From Pyxicephalus adspersus (Eukaryota; Chordata; Amphibia; Anura; Pyxicephalidae): a stretch of 64,000 nt of DNA. Made by a program: the position numbers and the translations under genes. Numbering within the stretch: position 1 is the first letter of the stretch; every line of letters starts with the position of its first letter. Shown here piece by piece: positions 47,171 to 57,004 of the stretch. A model generated the notes under the pieces. That model saw only the letters and a program-made list of their open reading frames with translations, ran no database searches and was not told where the DNA came from. Where the stretch lies: contig NC_092860.1 in the NCBI RefSeq assembly GCF_032062135.1, forward strand, positions 64,035,813-64,099,812. The letters run 5' to 3'.

Positions 47171-47952
47171 TGTAATGCGCCTGGGCACACAAACCACTAC
47201 CGACTCCAGATATCCTTGAATAAGGTTTATTCAGAATGGTACAGCACAGCAAGGGTTAAGTCCAATCAAGCAAGGTACAGAAGGATAAGGCAAAAGCAGG
47301 TCAGTAACAATCCGAGGTCAGGGCAGGCAGCAGGCAGAATGGTCAATAACAATCCGAGGTCAGGGCTGGCAGAGTTCAATCAGAGTTAGGTTCAGACCGG
47401 GTCACTGAGGAGATGACAAGCAGAAGTTTTAAACACACAAAGACACACCCAAGCACACTGTGGTAACAGAGGCTATAGCGGGCAATGGGGTGATGGACAG
47501 GCTCTCCTTAAATAGCCAGGATGACCAATCACCTTGCGCCACCTGGCACTGTCTGATGGGAGACTGAGTAAATCCCCTGCAGCTGATTGGCCGCAGGGAA
47601 TTCAAACTAACTATGTCCCGCCCTGGGGCGAAGCAGCCGAGTGCCACGCCCTCGGGGGGTACAAGAGGGACGCATGGTAACACGCGCACCTCTTCCCACA
47701 GTACCCCTAGGACGTGCACTACTTTGCACTTGCACAGTGCTGGGAGCAGGAACCACATTCAAAGGGATGCAAGGGCTGCTGCCTGGCTGATCAGTAATTA
47801 GTCCAGGGCGGATCCCTCCGCCTGCAGAGACAGACAAGCTGTGAGCAGAGGAGCAGCCTTGGTTATTATGCTGCTTGCTACTGAGGGGTCTCCCTCTGTG
47901 GCTGGGAACCCCAGGGACACCGCAGGCTCGCAGGGCGGGTAAGTTCCTTACA
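47171..47952 (-). mobile_element. Solo LTR, family B
   Basis: TGTAAGGAACTT...GCGCATTACA on the minus strand, with flanks CATAC (47166-47170) and CATGC (47953-47957), a 5-bp duplication with one change. It contains an internal duplication of 'gtcagtaacaatccgaggtc' type units (~47305 and ~47345). It lies in the L1 just 3' of ORF1, with no internal region. Confidence 0.82.
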
Positions 47953-48044
47953 CATGCATTGCATATTTATAGGGAAAAAAAACAAAATAAAAAGCAGTAA
48001 AAATTACACTACATTATTTAGACTATTTATGTTCATATTATATC

Positions 48045-48993
48045 TTATGCATGTTGGATGTCTCCTCGATCTTCATTCATAAAATTCATAGCACTATCTA
48101 GGTCATCAAATAACTTATTTTCTCCTTTCCACATAATCCTTAACTTAGCCGGAAAAAGAAGGGCAAAACGTATGCCTTTTTCTGCTAGGATAAAACAAGC
48201 AGGAACAAAATGTTTACGTCTGTGCCATAGAGGGTAAAAAGTCCTGGAACAATAAAATTTTATCATCTCCCACTTTCAACTCCCGTTGTTTACGATACGC
48301 CTTCATCAATGCTTCTTTATCAATTACATGAGAAAATGTTGCTATCACAGGTTCATGCCTTTGACTTTGTATAGATCTTTCTGGGCCTACCCAATTAACA
48401 CGTTCCAAGGCCCGCAGGGTTAAAGGTGTAATTTTAAGGGCCATGGGCATATCTTTTGTGACCCTTCCATATTTCTTGTACTCCAATAATGCAGATATTA
48501 GATCGTCTATTTTTGTTTTCCAAATTTTCAACTTTTTCTTCCAATGAAGAATGCTATTTGAGTAGTGAGTTAACCTGTGTTTCCAATGCCTGATCTTCCA
48601 GGTCACCAACTCTTTGTTCTAACTCAATGCATGCATTGTTGTTCTAACAACAATGCATGCAGTGTTGGAAGAAAAAGAAGTCAAAGCTGTTTCAAATGTG
48701 TTTTGTAGTGCGCCAAATTTTTCATCAAAATAAGATGTAAGGAACTTAATCACCTCAGCTGCTGTAGTATTTGGCACTAACAAAGATGGTAAATCCTCCG
48801 CTTCTAAAACAGAAATTTCATGTGGACTCTGCATAATCATTTTATCAGAAGGTGGAGAAAGTGTCAATGGGGACACACTGGTTTTCTGGGAACCTTTACA
48901 TTTTGTTTTTGATTGCTGTTTGCAAGAGGTTCCGGACGGATATCTTCCCACATATTCATCCATAGTAGTATTGTAGTCCATTCGACCCAACAC
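48045..48993 (-). pseudogene. L1 ORF1 protein (one main frameshift)
   Basis: Three frames in order: 48993-48619 (Ser/Lys-rich N-terminus, 'SLLVPNTTAAEVIKFLTSYF'), 48609-48214 (coiled-coil-like then RRM region, 'PLTLRALERVNWVGPER', 'EPVIATFSHVIDKEALMKAY') and 48266-48045 (C-terminal domain, 'RFALLFPAKLRIMWKGENK', 'DLDSAMNFM'). This is the trimeric RNA-binding ORF1 protein of L1/Tx1 LINEs; only a few breaks have accumulated. It lies 3' of a ~530-bp 5' UTR. Met 48993 is the first in-frame start, but the true start may be upstream. Confidence 0.82.
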
Positions 48994-49525
48994 AGGATTT
49001 TCTTTAAAAGAGGCTAATGATACCTCTTTAAATTAGGAGAAAAAAAAAAAGTTTCACAAACTCTATTTTATCTTTGCAGAGTCCTGCTATATCTCATGAT
49101 AACTACACAGAACAGCTCATCAGTATAGATAGCATCTGTTTTATAACTATCAACATTAATCTGAAACTCTCAGTATCAGATGTGTCAACAGGCAGTGTTT
49201 TCCTCTCACAAGGTCACTCCTTCAGCTGTACAGTCCCCAAGGGGTTCAAAATATTCTAACAGGTCTTAGCAGGGCAGATGGAATAATATTAAAGTCCAAT
49301 CTTTTATATAATGTAATCTGAGATGCAGAAAGTGGGGGAGGTAAACAACCAATTTACACTCACCCCTCTAATTGTTTCCAGGTCTCCAAGAAAAAGCATA
49401 TATTGCAAACTTTGTGTGAAACTATCTCTGCTTGTCACTGTTTTCACAGGATGCTAATAGCATGGTATAAGCTGTACAATGCAGCTGACTGATCAGAATG
49501 ACACCTGCCTCTCAGCTGGCAGGTG
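48994..49525 (-). promoter_or_regulatory. L1 5' UTR (putative internal promoter region)
   Basis: Non-coding stretch between ORF1 and the gypsy sequence that resumes at ~49527. Its outermost bases form a hairpin, gacacctgcc / ggcaggtgtc (49499-49526). The promoter role is inferred from position only. Confidence 0.5.
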
Positions 49526-49526
49526 T

Positions 49527-49873
49527 CATCAGACCTTATGCCATTTCTGCCAAGGATAACCTAGCTTGGTACAAGTTACATCTTCCCTCACATCCTAAGC
49601 TGCCCAATTGGCCCGTTGGTCCTGAATCGCTTTTCTCGTCCCTCTCTGCTGGCTACTCCTGCACCCGATTCTTCTCAGGAATATGAAGTTCATCAAATTC
49701 TGGATTCTAAGTTTTCCTACAAAAAGATAATGTACCTAATTGATTGGAAATGTCTTGGTCCTGAGGAGAGATCATGGGTTCCAGCTACAGATGTGTCTGC
49801 ACCTCCTCTTGCCAAAAGGTTTCATATTCGTTTTCTCCTTAAACTGGCCCTGGCGGGTGGGGAGGCCCGGTAA
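49527..49873 (+). pseudogene. Gypsy integrase tail and chromodomain
   Basis: Codons match the relative at 57005-57310: 'PDSSQEYEVHQILDSKF' then 'MYLIDWKCLGPEERSWVPAT', the three-strand plus helix chromodomain of chromoviruses (aromatic Y, W, W positions present), which directs integration to marked chromatin. The frame 49616-49873 is open (85 residues). It resumes directly after the L1. Confidence 0.85.
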
Positions 49874-49885
49874 AAGGGGGAGTAA
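49872..49885 (+). promoter_or_regulatory. Polypurine tract of the gypsy element
   Basis: aaaagggggagtaa immediately before the 3' LTR; plus-strand primer site. Confidence 0.8.
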
Positions 49886-50630
49886 TTTCACGCTTACCTC
49901 TTTCTCACTAAAGAGCAGGCATCTCTCTCCTGCGCATGCGGGCAGTTCTGACGCTCGGCGTGCCTCTATTTCCAAGCTTTATCAATTCCATACAATCTGC
50001 TGGCCAATCAGAAAATAACCTTTTGACCAGCCCTGGCTATTTAGCTAGCTCACAGACTGCACTCAGTGTTCGTGCAACATGTCTCCATTGTGCTGACCCC
50101 CTAGTTCTATGAACTAGTTCCTGTACACCTGTTGGCTAATTCAGTGTTTCCTATGCCAGCCCCTGCGTTAACCCCTTATTGTACAGTCTGTTGGTCCCCA
50201 GGCAACTTCCCTGTGCTGTTCCAGTGTTCCTGTTTTTCAGTGGATATCCCTGATTCACCTGTGCCTCTTGTTGCTTCCAGTGTCTCTTATGTTCCCTGTG
50301 CCCGTAGTGGCCCCTGTGTCACTGGTGTCTGTCACCTGTATCCCTGGCAATTGACCCCTGGAGTGTGACCTGACCTCTCTTGCTTGCTGCCTGCCTCGAC
50401 TATCCCTCTGCTTTGTGATTTGGTACCGTGTTTTGCCCACCTTGGTGTGCCCAAGGACCACAACCTGGCAGTAACCAGTGGTGCAACATTCTTACTAATA
50501 GAGGCTCTGGATAAAACCTGGTTACTGCTTGGACTCTGCGCCTAGGCCCTTCTCATGGCTCACACCACCTACATGCAGGCTGTAGCGCCCCCTAGTAGTC
50601 CTGTTTCTCTGTACATGACAGACTTCCAGG
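49886..50630 (+). mobile_element. 3' LTR, Ty3/gypsy family A (most complete copy)
   Basis: TTTCACGCTTACC (G of TG mutated) to CTCTGTACATGACA. It directly follows the polypurine tract, so its orientation is certain and it defines the family whose solo copies lie at 3834, 18145, 52217 and 56360. Confidence 0.9.
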
Positions 50631-50639
50631 TATAAGGGT

Positions 50640-51600
50640 AGGTAAATTGAACATGCTATACCATATTCGGAGGCAGGTTAATAGGAATCGCCTCAGTTTT
50701 AGTGGAATTGATTTTGTAGCCCCAGAGGGTACAAAACTCATCCAATACCCTATGAAGGTTAGGCAAGGAAATGAGTGGATTAGTTAGGGTCGGGAGCACG
50801 TCATCCGCATAGAACGTAATAAAGATTTTGATTTTAATGGGTACTCTAACAATATCTGGATGTTGCTGTATCACTGCTGCTAGAGGTTCTATACATAAGT
50901 CTAGTCTAGTACGTCTAGTACGGGGGATATGCCATTGAATATGAGTATAAAGCAGAGGTTGCATCCAGGAAGCAGCCCAGCACTCCTACCCACTGCAAAG
51001 TCTGCATTAGGAAAGGCCCGCTAAGCGATCAAATGCCTTCTTGGCGCCGAATATTAAAATTTATGCTCCAGTGTGCATTTTGTTAAGCGGATTGATGCTA
51101 TCAAATGGTGCATTTTGTGTTGTCCCCAGCCTGGCGCACTGCAAAAGAACCAAACATGGTCTTTATGTATGAAATATATGGGCAAATATGTTGCCCATAT
51201 ATTTCACCCCGTCCATATTTTTACTCCAATCGATTTCTTAGACATAGCTGGGGCTAGGAATACAAGGGAAAAATTACTTTTGGCCAATCTTAAAGGATGA
51301 ATAAATAGCCCACTGGATATATAACTATATGGTTTATATGGTATATATTTGGTTAGAGCAAAGGAGGAGTGAGTATCGATGAGTATGGCAATCCCAGTCG
51401 CTTCCTTAGACCTAGCTGGGGCTAGGGAAAAAGGGAAAAAGGAAAAAATTACTTTTGGCAAAATTAAATGTACCATCCCGATTAAGATGTGTCTCCTGCA
51501 TAAGAGCAATGTCAGAAAAGAAGTTTATGCTTAGCATAACAATTCAAACCCTTAACTTTTAAAGAAATGTCAGAGTGCGCCAAATCCAAACCAAGATATT
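50640..51600 (-). mobile_element. L1-type LINE, rearranged ORF2 pieces
   Basis: Minus strand: endonuclease pieces at 51560-51204 ('IALMQETHLNRDG' and a twice-occurring 'FAKSNFxxxFxxLAPAxSKExxG' theme), 'AKKAFDRLAG' (RT motif A, ~51040) and 'IEPLAAVIQQHPDI', 'FYADDVLPTLTNP', 'GYKINSTKTEAIPINLP' (50900-50660). Much of the linker is missing. YADD is at ~50798-50810. Confidence 0.78.
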
Positions 51601-52216
51601 GGGGCTGCCAAGACCTTTTTAAATAATGACCAGAATTCACCATAAAGGAAAGGACAACTACAGGGATGAAATTAAGAAAAATCTAGAAGAAAACATATAA
51701 AAACACCTTGTACAAAGGGGAAAGGGTGAGGTACCATAAAAGGGGGGCAAAGAAAATATTCATAGAAAACAAATGTTCATAATACCAGAGATTATCCGAT
51801 CCAAGTCAGAAGGAATATCACTCATATCCAAAGGTCTACCTAAGCAACACTGTGCCTGAGACTAAGTATATGAGGACAGGGGGGATATCCCTATGGGGCA
51901 CAGTGGTGAAAGGGCAGCAGTCCAACCAAAAACAAATCCAATTTTCCCCTTACCCATCCTGCGCTTCCAGCAGGGGGGAGTAAAACTATGTATAACAAAA
52001 CATTATCAAGCCACAATTAGAGAGCAATGAATAAACCACTAGTTAAAGGGAACACTTAACAATTGCATACCAAAATTTCAACTGTATACACAAATCTTCA
52101 AAAAAAATATTACAAAAATAATGAAATATGCATAATGTGATGAGGTTAAGACAGAAGTCTGTTCAGGTTGTAGATCCACCGGTGTGGGAGAAGCTTGCTT
52201 GCTGACGGTGTAGAAC
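51601..52216. other. Unassigned; possibly L1 5' remainder
   Basis: No motif recognised; the right border is the AGAAC flank of the next solo LTR. Confidence 0.4.
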
Positions 52217-52967
52217 TGTCACCCTTGGGGATATGGGGCCTCTAGGGGGTGCTACAGCTTGCACAGGAGTGGTGTAAGTCATGAGAAGGGCCATGGCGCA
52301 GAGTCTAAGCAGTAACCAGGTCTTCTCCAGAGCCTCTATTGGTGAACATGTTGCCCTGCTGGTTACTGCCAGATTGTGGTCCTTGGGCACACCAGGGTGG
52401 GCAGGATGCACAGTACCAAAATAATAGGCAGGAGAAGGCCAGGGTCGAGGCAGGCAGCAAGCAAGAAAGGTCAGGGACAAGCCAGGGGTCAAGAACCAGA
52501 AATCCAGGAAATAGACACTGGTAACACAGGGGCCACTGCAGACTCAAGAAAACACAGGAGACACGGGAAGCGACAGGAGGCACAGGTGACACGGGAGACA
52601 CAGGGATAACTACGGACACAAATGAACACTGGAACAGTACAGGGGAACAGGCAAACACCAGATTGGGCAATAAAGGGTTAACACAGGAGCTGGACAGGGA
52701 GAGCACTGAATTAAACAACAAGTGTAGAGGAAATGCTTAGCATAGCTACGGGGGCTCAGCACTAGTGGAGACACATTGCACAAACACTGACTGCTGTCTC
52801 TGAGCTAGCTAAATAGCCAGGGATCATTAAGAGGCTATTTCCTGATTGGCTGGTGGGATGGTCTAAATTGATATAACTTGAAAGAGCAGGCGTGCCCAGA
52901 GTCAGAACTGCCCACATGCGCAGGAGAGAGGCACCTGCGCTTGAACGAGAAAGAGCTAAGTGTGGCA
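52217..52967 (-). mobile_element. Solo LTR, Ty3/gypsy family A
   Basis: TGTCACCC...GTGTGGCA; flanks AGAAC (52212-52216) and AGAAT (52968-52972), a 5-bp duplication with one change. At 751 bp it is the same length as the 49886 LTR. No internal region. Confidence 0.88.
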
Positions 52968-53372
52968 AGAATCAAGTTGAGGGGGGCATCATCGATTATG
53001 GACGTTTATCCAGTTCACATTGGGGGCCAGGGATACTGGAAGGGGTTACCATCATAAGATAGCTGGGTATGTAATACCCAGGTTAAACCAGAAGTGCCGC
53101 AGGTCATCCGGATGCTTAAAGGTTGTGTAATCTACCATCCCTCTGGGCTGTTAGGCTGAATAAAAAGCCCCAGCTGTGTGGGATGGATATATATATATTT
53201 ACATAGCAAGTCATTTCAAAAATAGTATTTAGATTTCAGTAGGATGGCCTGACCCCTTGCTTGATTAGAGCACAGATACAGATGACAACAGAGAACGTTT
53301 TCTTTTTGTGGCCAAAGAAGTAACACTAGAGTTTTTAGTGGTAAAGAATATTTTACATATCATGAAGGTTAC
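52968..53372. other. Unassigned sequence
   Basis: No gene recognised; TA-rich run near 53190. Confidence 0.4.
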
Positions 53373-53673
53373 TGTTAGGAGGTGCTCTTTGGCCCTACAA
53401 TCCCAGATGGTGCCCCACTGCTGGAGGGTGCTCAGTCTTTTCCCTTTGGCGGCTGCGCTTGCAATATCACAGGGGTTTGAGGATTAGTGCTCTGAAGATT
53501 ACAGCATCCTTTTTCCCTTTACCTGTGGTTTTCTTCTCGGCATCCTCTGCACTGAGGCTGCACAGTTGAGTGGAATTGGAGCTGTGTTGCAGCTGATTAG
53601 CAGTTTCCTAAGCAATCCCTTGCAGACATTTGCTGCTGGGGCTTTATAGGGCACCTCTCTGCTCCAGTCATCT

Positions 53674-54275
53674 GTGCCTGTTATAGCGTTAGCTGGGCTA
53701 ATCTGTGCTGGAGATATTCTTGAGTGTTTTTCTGTTGCTGACCTTTGCCTGTTCCTTCCTTTTCCTTTCCTCCTTCCTTCCTTCCCTTTTACCCTGCCAC
53801 AAGGGGATCCAGCCCTCTCCTCTGTGGATAACTTTTTCAAAGCAATGGGAATCTTGTATGCAGACCCAGACTTGTCTTCAACTGCTGAAGCAAAACTGCG
53901 AAGTCTCCAACAAGGTCACAGACAGGCAGAGGAGTATGCTGCAGAGTTCCGCCACTGGGCTGTCAGTTCCCAATGGAATGATCCTGCATTTAGGAGCCAA
54001 TTCTGTTGGGGGCTATCAGATGCGATCAAGGACGTTCTGATCAACTTTCCTATGCCTGAGACTCTGGATGAAACGATTATGTTAGCCATTAGGATTGATC
54101 ACAGAGTCCGGAAGTGCAGTTTGGAGAAACTGTCCACGCCAACTGCTTTCGCCAGGGGCCTGGCTGTCTTTGCACCTAGTCCACGACCCTCTCTGGCCGA
54201 GGAGCCTATGCAATTGGAGGAAAACTAAAAGACTGTACTGTGGGGAATCTGGCCATTTTTTGTGATCCTGTCCAC
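53674..54275 (+). pseudogene. Gypsy gag fragment fused to LTR reading frame
   Basis: The open frame 53674-54228 starts inside the LTR and enters gag at ~53810: 'DNFFKAMGILYADPDLSSTA', 'AEEYAAEFRHWAVSSQWND', 'FRSQFCWGLSDAIKDVLI' and 'MLAIRIDHRVRK', the C-terminal half of a Ty3/gypsy capsid. A zinc-knuckle remnant ('YCGESGHFL', 'SCPRR') follows in the +1 frame (54231-54280) with a stop inside. A CT-rich tract (53756-53800) marks the LTR-gag junction. Capsid-like genes of this type have been domesticated elsewhere, but here the knuckle is broken and pol is gone. Confidence 0.75.
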
Positions 54276-54427
54276 GGAGGAAGTGAGAAAATTTCAGCGC
54301 CTAGGGGGGCCAAGGGAAAACCCCCCTGGGCGAGCAGTTATGTCCTCTGATCGCATTTTGTCACCAGTTGAGATTGCCTGGGGTTCTTCTGTAGAGCAGT
54401 AAATTGGGTTTAAAGTTAGATTATAAA

Positions 54428-55058
54428 ACAGGGGTTTAGGGGTTAGCGCTCTGAGGATTGCAGCATCCTTGTTTCTCTTTAGCTGTGGTTCTCCTCTCGG
54501 CATCCTCTGCACTGAGGCTGCACAGCTAAGTGGAATTAGAGCTGTGTTGCAGCAGATTAACAGAGTGTTTCCTAAGCAATCCCCTACTGTCAATGGCTGC
54601 TGGGGCTTTATAGATTCTCTGCTTCCAAACTGTTATAGCTCTGCTGTCTGTTATAGCGTTAGCTGGGCTTATCTGTGCTGGAGAGATTCTTGAGTGTTTT
54701 TCTGTTTGCTGACCTTTGCCTGTTCCTGACAACCTGTGACGACCTTTGCCTGTGACCCCAACTCTGCTTGTGCCCTTTCCTTTGTACCTCATTTGGTAGA
54801 CTGATCTCCTGTGTTTGAACTCGGCTTGTTTTCTGGATTCCCTAGTAATTTCTGTACTGTGTATCTGTGGGCTCCTGGTCAGCTGACGGCCTATCCCCAG
54901 ACACCATCCCTTTGTGCACTAAGTCCTGGGGGCAACCACTAAATGCTGGAAAACGCAACCAGTCTCATGAGGCTGAGCGGACTGTTATAGGTGAAGACTG
55001 TGGTGTTAGATAGGGGGACTGGTGTCTGAAGAATACTGATACTGACCAGGGCCTTACA
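54428..55058 (+). mobile_element. 3' LTR of the deleted gypsy element
   Basis: Begins in 'acaggggttt' homology with 53468 and ends GGCCTTACA before GTTAT. The first ~95 bases expected from the 5' LTR are missing. Confidence 0.75.
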
Positions 55059-55392
55059 GTTATATTACAAATTATATTAACATAGCTATAAAAGCAAACA
55101 AATATATTTAGTACAAAGTGATTTACTTCATCCCCTGTGCAATATAGCAGATTAGAGGTAGATGCCTAGACAGATAACTGTCTGACAGACATTTATATAC
55201 AACAGTACATCATTTATCATCTTGCACACAGGTGATGTAGGGAATGGAATCGTAATTTTAGAGACACGGTTGGTTCATCTGATGCATTTCGCCCTTAAGG
55301 CTTCCTCAGGGGTAAAGAAGCAACCGTGTGATAGGGCTGGTGAGAGAATTGATATACAGTAATGGTGTTAGATTTGTTTAAAAGTTTGAATC
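55059..55392 (-). mobile_element. PLE terminal fragment with hammerhead-like motif
   Basis: Non-coding AT-rich sequence around a hammerhead-like motif (55264-55329). No PLE coding sequence is attached. Confidence 0.6.
55264..55329 (-). ncRNA. Hammerhead-like ribozyme motif of a PLE
   Basis: Minus strand: outer stem ACACGGTTG (55329-55321 as caaccgtgt on plus) / CAACCGTGT (55272-55264), core CTGAGGA (55309-55303), inner stem GCC...GGC, and GAAA (55290-55287). The outer stem has nine perfect pairs. Confidence 0.75.
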
Positions 55393-56359
55393 AGGTTAAA
55401 AAAGGACTTATGTTCATTAAGTTCAACCACTGGGGTAATAAATATATGCCAGATTTAAAACCCTATGGACATAGTTGGTCCAGAGAAAGGTAAAAAAAAA
55501 CCCTGGTACATTTTGCTCCAACAGGGGAAAAAAATTCCTTCCTGATTCCATGAGGCAATCGGATGTTTCCTGGATCAATAGTCTGTAATCTTCCCTTAAA
55601 AGCTTTATTACCCAGTTATATTCAGTGCTTCTCGAAAAGCATCTAGCTTTTTCTTAAAACTACTTCCTCAGGGAGCCGATTCCAAATTTTTAAAGATCTT
55701 ACAGTGAAGAATCCCTTCTGTATTGTGGAAGGCAATAGCCTTATTCACGAAGCATCAGGAGTCTCTTGTGTTCAGTGAAGCAAAGTTTCTTTATTCATGC
55801 ATGGAGATTCTCACAATCAGTTAACACGTGCTCAGGGCACACTGAAGGAGAAGTCTGACATTCAGCATAGAAACTCCCATATTTATACAGAACAAAACAT
55901 ATAGTAATGTATAGGAATGTTACACATCAGCAAACATGTTTAATATCCCTTATCAGCACTGCGGTTGTTGTTGTTTCATTCAGCCTTGAGTCCTGTTCCT
56001 CCTTAAGATGTAACAAACTGCCCAGCTGCAAACTGTTTCTTTTAAGATTAACATGTTCTCATCACCCTGTGGCCTTATTTAATAAACTGCAGTTTATGAT
56101 TAGCCAAGGCCATGATGTTCTTCTCTTTTCAGAGGCCCAAGGTCCTTTTTCTATAATTGAAGCGTAAGCAGATTTTTGATAACTATTCAGTATATAGCAA
56201 GAATATAGCAAGATTAAGCAAAAATGAATACATATATTTTTTACCTTTAACAGTATCCAGAGCTTAAACTTCTTGTCCTCCAGACCCAAAGAGTGCCCTC
56301 TTTTCCTTTTTAATGATCCTAAGGTGAATAATTGGGAAGAGAGTTCTCTATATGGACCA
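55393..56359 (-). mobile_element. CR1/L2-like LINE 3' end, split by a retroviral LTR
   Basis: 55393-55723 and 56254-56359 together match 2232-2720 in order ('ggtccagagaaaggt', 'attccttcctgattccatga', 'agcatctagctttttct', then 'gagcttaaacttcttgtcct'). The break carries the 530-bp LTR at 55724-56253. The 5' side ends at 56359, where a gypsy LTR begins. Confidence 0.88.
55724..56253 (-). mobile_element. Endogenous-retrovirus-type solo LTR
   Basis: TGTTAAAGGT...CCTTCCACA on the minus strand, flanked by GTAT (55720-55723 and 56254-56257), a perfect 4-bp duplication. On the minus strand a TATA box 'tataaata' (~55880) precedes AATAAA (~55797) and the U5-like end, the order expected of U3-R-U5. No internal genes. 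A 4-bp duplication and this layout point to a retroviral LTR, but the genus cannot be named. Confidence 0.85.
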
Positions 56360-56979
56360 TGTTACACGCAAAGGGACAGGACCACTAGGGGGTGCTACGG
56401 CTTTCACAGAGGTGGTGTGAGCTCTGAGAAGGGCCAAGGCGCAGAGTCTAAGCAAGTCTTCTCCAGAGCCTCTGACCTCTGATGGTGAGGATGTTGTGCC
56501 TTTGGTTACTGACCGGTTGAGGTTTTTGGGCACACCAAGGTGGGCAAAACTCGGTACCAAATCACAAAGCAGAGGGATAGTCGAGGAAGCCCGGGGTCAA
56601 GCCAGGCATCAAGCAAGAGAGGTCAGGTCACACTCCAGGGGTCAATAGCCAGGGATCCAGGAGACAGACACTAGTGACACAGGGGCAACTGCGGCCACAG
56701 GGAACACAGGAGACACTGGAAGCAACAGGAGGCACAGGTGACTCAGGGATATCCACAGACAGACAGGAACACTGCAACAGCACAGTGAAGTTGGCTGGGA
56801 ACTTATCGACTGGACAACAAGCATTGCATTAACACTAAGTGCAGTCTGTGAGCTAGCTAAATAGTCAGGGCTGGTTAAGAGGCTATTTTCTAATTGGCCA
56901 GCGGATTGGACGCCCAGCTTAAGAACAGCCCGCATGCGCAGGAGAGAGGCAACTGTGATTTAGAGAGATAGGTGTGACA
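56360..56979 (-). mobile_element. 3' LTR, Ty3/gypsy family A
   Basis: TGTCACACC...GCGTGTAACA on the minus strand, directly after the polypurine tract 'aaaaggggggg'. At 620 bp it is shortened by internal deletion. Confidence 0.88.
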
Positions 56980-57004
56980 TTAACCCCCCCCCCTTTTACG
57001 GTGC

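Larger units (their letters stand above)
41853..49525 (-). mobile_element. Near full-length L1-type LINE nested in the gypsy element
   Basis: Read 5' to 3' on the minus strand: 5' UTR (49525-48994), ORF1 (48993-48045), a solo LTR insertion (47952-47171), tandem ~120-bp units (47165-46540), endonuclease (46260-45540), RT (45200-43437, interrupted by an insert at 44830-44250), the degraded ORF2 C-terminus, and a 3' end with AATAAA at ~41853-41858. Without the two inserts it is about 6.3 kb, close to full length for the family. ORF2 has many stops. No clear target duplication is seen; ~130 bp of the host gypsy is missing instead. Confidence 0.82.
39619..50630 (+). mobile_element. Ty3/gypsy chromovirus, 5' truncated and split by an L1
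   Basis: Order on the plus strand: protease end (39619-39930), a repeat in place of most of RT (39931-40199), RT C-terminal part and RNase H (40200-40863), integrase (41080-41850), [L1 insertion 41853-49525], chromodomain (49527-49873), polypurine tract (49872-49885) and 3' LTR (49886-50630). The 5' LTR and gag are absent. Comparison with its minus-strand relative at 56360-59458 shows ~130 bp of the integrase-chromodomain linker missing at the L1 insertion point. Confidence 0.85.
53373..55058 (+). mobile_element. Internally deleted Ty3/gypsy element (LTR-gag-LTR)
   Basis: TGTTAGGAGG (53373) to GGCCTTACA (55058), flanked by GTTAC (53368-53372) and GTTAT (55059-55063). Two direct repeats (53468-53757 and 54428-54725, ~90% alike by eye) are LTR parts. 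Between them is a gag fragment and nothing of pol. The 3' LTR lacks its first ~95 bases and the 5' LTR its last ~330. Confidence 0.78.

Noticed and set aside
46563..47252. Two ORFs of ~100 and ~120 residues as membrane proteins
   Set aside because: Hydrophobic translations of AT-rich tandem repeats between L1 ORFs; the repeat, not a protein, explains the pattern.
53674..54228. A domesticated gag gene
   Set aside because: The frame starts in LTR sequence, the zinc knuckle has a stop, and it lies between LTR copies with a target duplication; a decayed element is the simpler reading.
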